Below are positions 1-12,000 of a stretch of 59,223 bases of DNA, in pieces (within the stretch, counting starts at the first letter, position 1; each line of letters opens with the position of its first letter). This stretch comes from a virus: IMG/VR virus record IMGVR_UViG_3300043772_000837, positions 1 to 59,223 of that record, one strand, 5' to 3'. The notes beneath the pieces were generated by a model. That model ran no database searches, had not been told where the DNA came from, and saw only the letters and a list, made by a program, of their open reading frames with translations. The position numbers were made by a program, and so were the translations under genes.

Positions 1-3000
1 CATCATTAAATGAATACCAATCAGTATAGTCTCTGTCTCCTTGATACGTATCTTTTTGAAAATGATTAGGAATACCTTTATTTTCAATCTTAATATTATC
101 TAAATCAACATCTTTAATATTTTTAACTAATTGACTAATATGATTACTTGCTTCTTGATAAGTTTTAAATTTTTGATTATCAGGAGTAGTATATTCTACT
201 TCATTACCAGGGAGTATAAGTTTAGAATTACTATAAGCTAATATATCAGATATATCCCCTAATGTCATATTATCAGGTAACTTATTTATTTCTATTTCTT
301 TTTGTTTTAAAAGATCTTTTACAAAAGTTTTTATTTCTTTAAGAAGTCTTTTTAAAAGAGAAATTAAATTACCATCTTTAACTGCATCAAGTTTTCCAGC
401 TGTCATCATACCTAAAAGTTCTACAAGAGCTTCTTCTTGTTGCTCTTCTAAAGTATAATAAATTTTATCTTTATGTTTTAATTCATAAGCAAATAAACTA
501 ATTTCTAACTCATTAGACTCTACATCATTTCCATATTTATCTCTATAACCTGTTTTACTTGCATTATCTGCAATGTAATCTTTACCTTCAAATGTAAATG
601 ATTTACCTCTTTCAAATTTTTTATTATAATCTCTTTTAATTCTATCTAATACTTCTTTACCTTTACCTGTTTCAAGTTCTTTAAGTAAGTTTTGATAAAG
701 TTGACTTTGTTTACTTTTATAAAAAGCATCAGCTTCTTTTTTTGTATTAAAAAAATGAACATCATAATCATCAATTTTATGTTCTTCAATAACCCATTGA
801 TTTAAAGAATTGTCATATTTAGGTTCATAAAAAGTCCCTTTTGTATTATTTTTAATAGCTCTGATAATAGGGTGGCCTAATATTTCATGTATAGGAGTAT
901 CTAATGTAGCATAAGCTAAATTAATAAAAGCAGTATTTTTTACATTTCCATAAGTAACTCCATCTTCAGGATCTGCATCTAATACTTGTCTATCACTTTC
1001 TAATTTACCTTTATATTCTTTAGTTCTATCAGATTCAAATATAAAAGGTATACCTATTCTATCAGACATTCTAGCAGCTAAATCTCTAATAGTTTTTTCA
1101 GATGCTACGTATTCTTCTAATTCTCTATTTTGTGGTAATTGATAGTTTGTATCAGTAGATGATTGAGTAGGATATATAACAAGTTCTCTACCTACATTAG
1201 GTACATCTTCATCAATCCAACCAATTAATGACTCATATCCATTATTCATCATTTCTTGAGAAACTGCATCATTTAAATCTTTTATTTCATCAAAAGTTTT
1301 ACCTTCAACAGCTTTTCTTTTAATCTCCATAAATTTAGATTGACCTTCTTCAGTTGTTGCATCTAAAGTTTTAGATGGGTTATAAGATACATTTACTTCT
1401 TCAACTTTATCTGTTCTTCCTAGTTCTTGAAATGGTTTATCTAATGCATAATATGTTCCGGAACCTCTTTGTGCATAGTCTACTGTAGATGAAAAAGTAC
1501 CTGATGTTCTAAAAGCTTTTACTTCAACTTTAGTAGGTGATTGAGTAGATCTATTAGCAAGTGCAGTTTTTAACTCTTCTCTCCAATTACTATTAGCTAA
1601 ATTAATAGTTGGGATACCTTTTCTTCTAGCCATTTCTACAGCTTGTCCTGTACCACCTTTAGGTCTTAAAGGATTGTTTGTTTCAGGAGCATAGAATATT
1701 ACAAAATCTACTGTACTATCAAGATTTTTACCAAAGATTTGATTAGTATTTCTTGCCATTAACTTTAAAGCTCCTGGGCTTAATTTTTCAGGTGCTGGAT
1801 GTACTTCTTTAACCACATCAGTAGATTTAGTAGTTACATTTGGATTATATGTATCTACTGATGTTTCTCCATTTATTGTTTTTCTAATACCTGAAGGTCC
1901 AAACAATATTTTATTTTGAGCTCCATCTGAAAATGCTTTATCTGCACCTTCTTCATCTAAACCTGTATTTTTATCTTTAAATGTAAAACCAGTTTGTAAT
2001 GTATAACCTAAGCCATCTAAATACTTAGCTACTTCAGTCATTTTATTAAGAACTTCTTGTGGGGTTTGTCTAGATCCAATACCCGCATAAGTCATAGTTG
2101 GGATAGATGACTTATTAGGAAGACTATTTAATACAGGTTTATTACTATTATCAATATCACTTATAGGTTGAATAGGTGTAGGAACTTGTGTAGGTTGAGA
2201 TGCTGTAAGTTTATTTGTATCAACTACATCTAATTCTTTAGTGCCGTTAACTTTTCTAAGTGTTAATACAACTCTATAGTCTTTAGTTTTAACCATTTGA
2301 TCTGGTTTACCTAAACCTTTATAAGCTTTATTAATAGTTAATTCAGGAAAACCTTTAGGCATAGGTAATGCATCTGTTTCTTCATCAAATATAATTTCAT
2401 GAAATACATTTCTATTTTCTTTAGAGAATACTAAAACAGCTCCATTAGTTAAAGTATGTTCTTCAATTTTTTCTATTGAATTAGCTAATGCATCTAATGC
2501 TGCAGATTCTTCTCCAACCATTTTAGCATATTTAGCTAAATTACCTGGAGTAAGTTCACCATAACCTATAACTTCATCACCTTTAAAATTCTTTTGTCTT
2601 TTTAACTCAGGAGCTAATTTACCAGCTACAAGTTTATTAGATATTGTATTTAATGTTAATTCATATCTATTTTTAGCATTTGTACCAAATGAATAATTAC
2701 TAGAATCTTTTAATTGATATGTAATAAATTTCATTGGTCTACCTAAAGACACAGTAATAATAGGAGATGTGTTAAATTCTGTATTATCCTGATGAACAAT
2801 AAGACTTCCTTTGTCATTTTTATCATATACAGAATTATAACTTGCATCATATTGAGATACATCAATACCTTGTTCTAACAGTATTTCTATTATCTCATTA
2901 GGTATATTAGGTAATCTATTTCCATTTATATCAATATTAGTATATACATATAAAGGCATTCCTTTAATTTTCTTTGCTTCAGTTCCAGCAAGAAGTTGAT

Positions 3001-6000
3001 TTACCATTTCTTCTGTTACTTCTTGTCCACCAATTTGTTTTCCTATTTGAACACCTTGTTTTTGTTTATCTGTTAATGCAGAACTTCTAATCCATTGCAT
3101 ACCATAACCCCAAGATACTGAACCATTTGTTTGTTTAAAAGATGTTTCTTGAATAAAATCTTTATTATTTTTTACAATATCAATAGTTTTTTCTGTAGGA
3201 ATTGCATTATTAATAATAATTAAACCTTTTTCATTTTTAATAACTTTTTTATTAACAGAAGTAGATCCTGGTGTTTGATTATTATTAATTATTTCAAACT
3301 CAATAGCTGCAGCACCATCTTTAAATCTGTCTATAACATTTACATCTTCAGATCTCCAACCTTCTTTATTCCAAGTACCTTTAAATCCAGGTGTTCCTTT
3401 AGGATGTATTGCTGTTACTTTAGCTAAAATAGTTTTAGTTGAACCATCAGCAGACTTACCAAAATGCTTAATGATATCTCCCACCTTAACAGCATATTTT
3501 GCCATTTCAGATTCACTTCTTGTAGTCCTAGTTCTTAAACCAGATTCTATCATATCTATAGAATGTGCATTTGCTCCAAGTACTTTAATTACTTCATCAT
3601 TTGCAGTAACTGTAGATCCAAAAGAAGCTACTCCAGATATTTTATTTTGTGGTATATTAGCCACAGGAGAAGTAGATCCTGGTAATTCAAAAGGTGTTAA
3701 CTGATCTGCTTTAGAGTATGGTTTTTCATTTTCTACATCTTTAATTTCAAAGTTACCAAATAGATTACCAGGAGCCATTAGCATATTATAAACATCAGTC
3801 AATGAATCATCTGATAAATAGTTATTTAAAAACTGTTGAGAAAACTTAGTCATACTTTCTGTATAAACTTCAGGGTCTATAGCATTTACAAAACCTAATT
3901 TACTATTACCAACTCCATGTTGATAAAACATCATTAAAGAAAAATCTTTAAATACGTCACTAATTCTTTGATTATCAATAGGATCATCAACTTTTTTAAT
4001 AATAGGGTTAGCTAAATTAATTAAGTTGTTAATGTATATTTCACCTAATACTCCTTTAGCTATTTGTTTATCATTTAACTGAATTAATTTTACAGCTTTT
4101 TTAGTTTTAACAGGAGCTAGTTGAGCTAGTATAGGATATTTATCTTTTAAGTTTGTATTCTCAAACTCTTTAATAATATTTAATACTTTTTCAGTATAAC
4201 TATATTTAGCTGTACCAACAATGTAGCTTCTATTATAAGTATTAGCTAAAGCTTTTTCAGAAATATATGATTCATATGCTTCGTCTGCAGTATTATAAGT
4301 ATTTAATAAATTAAGAAAATCTTTATTTTGTTCTAAACTTTCAATAGGAATACTTGTTCTTAATAATTCTTTTTCAATTGTATATCTATAGTAACTATTT
4401 AAAGTATTAAAAGGATCTTTTGCAAATTTATCACCTGTGTATCCTACATTTTTATTTGCACTTAAATATACTTTTCTTTGGTACTCAGTTCTAACTCTAT
4501 CACTATTAATTATGATACTATCTTTATCTATAATAACATTAGTATTGATATCATTATTAACTAGTACTGGTTTACCATTATAAGATTCCGGAATATTAGT
4601 CAAAGTACCATCAGCATTAACAAATCTAGACATGTAGTTTTGATAAATGTATGCTACAATTGCATTTTGATATTTTTTAGTAAAGAATTCTTGACCATCA
4701 ATACCTGTCCCAAACTTATTTCTAATTTTTCGACTTTCAGTTGGATCATTAAATAATTTAGTAATGTAACTAGAAATTTCATTACTTAATCTTAATGGGA
4801 ACAATGGAGTAACTAAATCTAATATTAGTTTATCTTGATTAAAAGAAGATAAAACAGATTGTTTTGTTAATCTCTCAAGAGAAGCTTTATCAACTTTACT
4901 ATTTTCATATAAATTTTTATATGCTTCTTCTCTTTTAATCACTTGTTGAGCTGTAGTTAATTTAATTTTATCTGGACTAAATACTTTTTCTAATTCACTC
5001 ATACCCTCATATTGTTGTTCTAATTCTAAATAATTAAAAAACAATGTTAAGGCAGCAGGACTACTAGAATCTTTAATATGTTTTTTTAAAAAGTCAATAT
5101 TAATTATCCCTTCTGGTAAAAAAGCATTTGAGAATGCTTGAGTAGTAAATGCATAATTTTTATCTGTAAACAATTCTTTTGATTCAGTTACTTCTTCAAA
5201 TGCATCTTTTGCATTACTATTAAATATTTTTTTTATTGTTGTTGGATCAATATCACCGTTATTAATTTTATTAATTATTTCTTCTGGTGTAAGAGTGTAT
5301 AAAATTGACTCATCTTTTAATTTTACATTATAAGCTTCTTTACTTTTTTTAGCAGAAGCAGCATAAGATTCTAATGTAGCTTTTAATTTTAGTAAGTTAA
5401 TATCAGCTAAATATGAAGTAAAATCTACTCCTTTTACATTAATCATATTTTGAATTATAGCATTTGCAGATGCTGTAGTTTTACTACCTTTAGATTCACC
5501 ATATACAATACTATAGTAAGGACTTTTTCTTAACTTTTGATCTTTAATGTATTCAACTATTAATGGTTGAGTTAAAAAGTAAAAAATTTCTTCTTCACTA
5601 ACACCTGCTTGAAGCATGTAGTTTAACGTATTAATAGCTTCTGGTACAAGTTTTAAATCAAATGGGAAAGAGTTCTTAGCTCTATCTAAAATACCATTTA
5701 ATGCATGTGAATTAATATCAGTAATTCTAGTACCTAATTGAGTTTTTTCTCCAGATAATGATATTACTTCTTTACCAGCTTCATTAATTGCAGTATTATG
5801 TTTTAGTCTCATCACCATAGGCAACTCAATTAAACTTTTAATTACTCTATTAACTGAAAAGTTAGTATATGAAGTAGTATAAGTAGCCGGCATATTTACA
5901 CCAACAGTTTTATATAATACATGACTTTTAGTAAAGTTGGCTTGTACACCTAATGAAGGCTCTAAAGATAAGTTAGCATCATGTAAATATAACTGATGGC

Positions 6001-9000
6001 TAATTTCATTTTGTCTTGTAGGACTAACTACATCTTTTTGTTTATCTTTAGGACCCACAGATTTTTTTGGACTACCATGAGTAGCACTTTCATATCTATT
6101 ATATCCTGTGCCTAATTTTTGTAAATCTTCTGCATACTTTTCAACTAAGTATGTTTGATTTGGTTTAGTTAAATATCCAAAGTTATCAGGAAGAGTTAAA
6201 AGATCAATTGATTTTTTAAGATATAAGTTTTGTAAATATTTTTTTTGAAGTTCAATTAATTGACCTGATTTTAATCTGTCTTTACCTAGTTTACCATCTT
6301 TTTCTAATGCAATAGTTTCTTTTAATAAAGCATCATAATTATCAATTCCTTTATTAATATAGTTACCATCTTTATCAACGTTTGGCATTGACATAAATAA
6401 CTTATCTCCATCATAATCTGACCCAGCTTTAGCTACAATTTCAGTAGGCAATATAATAGCATTACCAAAACTTTCATTAAAGAAATGCCATACTTCAGCT
6501 CCTTCAATTGTATTTGTAGCATCATTAGGAATACGTGGTCCAAACAATGAAATAGCATCACGGTTTTGTTCTAACCATTTATCATCTTTAATTAATTCAT
6601 TTAATCTGTCAATAGTACCAATTACATTACCATCTAAGTCTTTTGCTTTCAATAAATTTTTATACTCCCCTTGTAAAGCAATAGCAACTTTCATTAAGTT
6701 GGTTTTACCTGTAGTTTTATTAATGTTATAAAAAGGAAGAGTATTAGTTCCTAATAATCTTTCAATATCAGCAGGATTTGTTAATGTTTTATATTGATCA
6801 TCCCAGATACCATTTGTAAATGTAGACGGCATTTGAGTTAATGGTTCCCCATTAGTCTGTTGTTTAATTAATGTAGTTTGGATAATACTTAATAATAACT
6901 TTTCAATAGTTTCTGCTTGAGGATGTAAAGATAGATCTATAGATAATTTACCTTCTTTAGTAGTGTTAAGTAATTTTAATAACTGTTCTGGGATATCTCT
7001 ATTACCTAACTCTTCTCTTAATACCTGTACAAAAGTAGTAATGTCACCTTCATAATTTCCATCCTCATTAAGAGAGTATCCAATTTTATTTAATAATTCA
7101 TCTTTTAAAACAATTGAATAATCCCTAACTACATTTTTATAATCATTAACTAACGGTGCATTATCTGAATTAGTTAATTTACCATCATTATATAAGTTAT
7201 CTAATATGATTACTCTTGTTTGAGTAGCAATAGGTAATGTTTTTTTGTAGTATTCATTGATAACTGTTACTTCTTTTAAGTTAGCCATGAATATTGGGTT
7301 AACAGTAAAAGTAAAATCTTCATTAATACTGTTTTCATTACTGTTAGCAAATAAGTTATCTACATTCCCTCCATTAGTTAATGTAACTGCTTTTGAACCA
7401 GATTTAAATGTTACATATTGAACATTATCTTTTAACATTTTTTTATGTAGTTTTCCTAATTCACTAGTTTCAGGATACACACCTGGAATTAAAGGAGCTA
7501 CAGAAAACTTATGCATAGCCATAGCTGGTAACAAATCATTTTTTAATGAACCATAATAATGTAATTTGTAAATTGGAAAAAATTCTTTAGCATCTTGTGT
7601 TGAAATTGTTTCACCAGCTACAACTTTTTGATACAATGCTTCTTGAGCTACTGACCAACCTCTACCTGTTTTATGTAATGTTCTATATGCATCAAGAGTC
7701 ATATAAGCAATACCATCAGATTCATCCATTTTATCTTTTCTAAAAGGTTTTGAATCTAATTCTACTAATCTATCTGCTTCTTCTTCAGAATAATTGTTTA
7801 CTTCTATATAATTTTTTTTCCATGCAGCTTGATATTCTGCTAAATAAATAGATTCACGTTGAGCATCTTTAATAACTGCAGTATTAAGTACATCTGAATA
7901 TTTAAATGAATCATACTTAGTATTATCTTCAGACTCTCTAGTTAATTTGGCACCATATGTTTCAGTAGTTTTATTAAATACATCATTAATAAAATCTCTT
8001 GAAGATTGATCATATAGAAATCCTATACCATCAGATTGTGCTCCTGGAATACGTTTAGGTTGTTCTTCTTTACCATGATTCCATTGTGCTCTATCTCCAA
8101 ACATTAAAGAGGAGACCTCAAATCTATGAATCCAGTCATTATACATAAATGCTTTAAGAACTGTCTGAATATTTTTAGGATCTTCTTGAGCTTCTTCAAC
8201 TTGTTTTCTAGTTAGTAGTTTTTCTTTAGGTACTCCTGCTTTTACTAGTATTGACTTAGATATATAAGGTAATTTATCAAAGTAAAGTGTTTTATATTTT
8301 TCTGTAACAGTATCAAAGTAATTAGTAATATCTGTTTGAATATCTTTTAATAACTTAGAATTAGTTTTTAAATATTGTACTAAAGGTATATTAACTTCAT
8401 TACTATTTGCATATTGATCAGCAAGAGCATATAATTGATTTTGTGTATCTTTTGATAGGATATCATCAAAGTCATTAAATACTTCACCTGCATATTTTTC
8501 AACACCGTTTACATCATTTACTTTGTTATTAAATCCTGTAAAGTTTAAATACTCTTCACGTCTGTTACCTTTGAATTTAACTATTCTGTCAAATTCAGAT
8601 TGGATATAACCAAGGAAATGATTATTAATAGCATAGATTTCTCCATTACCATTATTAGCAAATTGGATTACATCTACATATAAGTCTGTATCTGCTCCTT
8701 TGGTAGCATAACTAATAGGATCTGTTTTACCAACAATACCTCCTACTACTTTAAGACCATATGCATTTTTCTTTTCAGACATTCTATTAAACTCAGAGAC
8801 ACCTCCTCCTAACATAGAATGTAATTCTTGTAATCCTTTTCCTATTGGATCTAAGTCAGCTGTAACAGTACCTTCAGTATTTGAGTTACCATTTTCATCT
8901 TCTGTAATTTGACTAGTACCATTTACATTCATTAACTGAAGAGACTTACCTGGTTTTTTTGCACCAGTATGCATATCAAATATTTCATTTAATATTCTTA

Positions 9001-12000
9001 AGTTCTTAGTAAATGTATTAGTATTAGGATTTAAATAAGCCATGTGGCTATATTCATTCTTAGTCCATAAATCTCTTATGTTAGATACAGAGTTAACAGC
9101 ATCTACAAATCCTGTCATAAAACTGTAATTAACATCTTCATAAGCTGTATTACCATCTGCAGTAATTACACCTGTTGTTGCTGAGTCATATCCGTATTTA
9201 GCTTGTAATTCAGCTAATCTAGTGATTTGAGTATTCTCATTAATACCTTTAGGAAAGGTAGTTAAAATATTTATAGGAACTGCTGTTCTTAAAACTTCAA
9301 TAGGGTTAGCTTTAAATTTATTAAGAAATGTTTTTTGTGCAGATGACACAGATGCAGCAGTAGCCGGATTGTTTAAATCTTGTTCTATTTGAGCAAAGTC
9401 TTTAACTATATTAAACATAAACGGAATACCATAGTATTCTAATTTAGAATCAAAATCAGATTTGATATTATCATTTACAGTTAGATTAATACCTATAGCT
9501 TTAGCAAAGTCAAATGCTTTACTTATAACTAATTCATCTTTTTTACTAAAGTCAGTAAGTATATTTTGTAAATTAAGTTCAGATTCATTATCTGGAGTTT
9601 TCTTAATATATCTACTAGGTGATGCACTAACAAATTCTGTTTGCCATCTACCTGTAATATTACTAATTGCTAAAGATGCTTCTGCTAATTTAAAATCAAT
9701 TGTACCTGATTCTTCATCTGGTACAGCTAATACAATTTTATAAGTAACTTTTGGTTTTCCAAAATCTTGTAAAAATTGTCTACTAATATCAAATTCATAT
9801 GAATTTTTAGTATTAGGATCTGGATATTTAAAATCAATTAACTGTTGAATTTCAGGAAACTTTGAAGCTTCAGCTTTTAATAAATTATAAGCCAGTTCTC
9901 TATCTCTTACTCCACCAATAGTTTTAGCTACAATATTAAATACTTTAATAAAATCAACTCTTTCAGGAAATCCTAATCTGTTTTTAACAACATTATTACC
10001 ATCTGTTTTAATAAGACTTTTAAGTAACATAGTAGTTTCTTTACTCATCGTTTGAAGTAAAGACTGTTTATGTTTTTTTACATCATTAAATGTTTCTATA
10101 TCTCTTCCTGAATTTTCTAAATCATTTTCACTAATAGCTTCATCATTGTTTTCATCAATAACATCTAACTCATATTTAGTTTTAGATATTTCAAAGTCAC
10201 TATTCTCCATATGATACTTAACCAATCCAGAGTTTTCATCTCCGTAATTGTCAAGCATAGTTTGTAGAATTCTAATATTGTCTTGAATAAATTCTTGATC
10301 TTCTGTTAATAATACTGGATTTTCTAATTTATTATCAATTACTTTAGTATAAGCTTTTGAGTTACCATCAATATAATTTTTTAATTGTTCTTCAGCTTGT
10401 GCCATTGAAGTTACAACCATAATATCAGCAGGAACTTTACCATTTAAAATGGTTTTATGTTTGTAAAAGTCTGATACAATTTTAATCCCGTGGTATTTTT
10501 CTCCTTTAACTCTATCACCATTAGCTTTTAATGAAGGTTCTAATATTGTAAAATCATCAATTTGAGATTTTAAAAATATAAATTTGTTCTTACCTTCTGA
10601 GTTTACAAATACACCAGCTGCATTATCTTTAATTTCTTGTAGTGTTGTTAATGTACTAAAGTTTACAATACCTTCTACTTTAGCTAATTTATCTTTTTCT
10701 ATTTTTAATTTAGATTCTAATTCTTTTTTAGCTTGAACATATAATGCAGCTCTTCTTGATGGTTCTAAAAATACAGCAATATTAGCTCCTTTAGCTCCTG
10801 ACTTACCTGCAACTCTAGCTTTTTCATTAATAGTATTTAAAATTTGACTAAAAATACCATCTATAGAAGATACAGCAAGTGTTGAATCTTGTTTACTTAA
10901 TACAACATTTCTTTTATTATTGACACTAGGTACTCCTCTATCTAATGAGTAGAACATAGAGTTATCAATTAAAGGTGTATATTTATTAATATCTCCAATA
11001 TAAAGTTTGTCAAATAATTCTTTAGCCATTGGTGAATTAAGGCTATTAATAAGAACATCTTTGTTATTGAATTTTTTTAATCCTTTACCAAATAATTGTT
11101 TTAAGAACTCCACCATTCTTCTAAACAAAGTATTTCTTTTAGGAGAAGATGCTTTAGCTTTACCGGTTTTAACATAGTTTCTAAAGTCTTCTGCTAACAT
11201 TTCCTCTAGTTCCAAATAAGATTTAGTAGCATAAGGAGTTGCACCTTTAGGTGTGGTATAATTTCTTAACTCTTCATACAAATCAATTTTATCTTGTTTA
11301 CTTAAAAACAATTGAGAGAATCCGTGCCATGCTTCATGGTAAATAGTTAAGTTTTGAAATACAGATCCTTTTGCTGTATTAGCAGTAATCTTACCAAGTG
11401 TCCCATCAGGGTTTGCTATTTTACTAGCATTAGTAATAAAAGAAGCATATACATCAGAGTTAACTAAGTTAGCTACATGTTCAAGACTAATAACTTTTCT
11501 TAAAGGAGCTAACTCAGGACTATTCCACCATGTTCTAGCTGCAATAACTTTTTCTCTAGCTATCTTTTCATCTTTAGAACCTCTTCTGAATAAACCTTTA
11601 AAGATATCATCATCTATATCATTATCAGTAAACATCCCATTAGTAGTAGCATTATTTATCGGATCAGGAGCACCCGGTACTTCTACCTGATCTTTGATTT
11701 CTGCTTGAGTTTGAGAAGGACTTGGTACTTCTTTAATAGCATCAATCTCATCTTCAATCATTTTAACTTGTTCTACACTTAAAGGATTTAATGGTAAAAG
11801 ACTTTGAATTTCATTCTTAATACTATTAGCAAATTCTTTTGTATAGTTTTTTTCTTTAATAGCTGCTTTAAAGTATGCAACAAGTAGAAAATTATCTGTT
11901 GGATTAATATTAGTATTACCTGGATAGTTTTTAACTTTATTTAAAAATTCTTCAGATTTTGAATTAGCAATAATATCACGTGCTTCTACTTTAACAGGAT

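Noticed and set aside
885-905. Calling the HEILGH domain a true dipeptidyl peptidase III
   Set aside because: Only the HExxxH spacing agrees. The EExR(K)A(D/E) motif at the expected distance of about 50 residues is absent, and context is that of phage polyvalent proteins.
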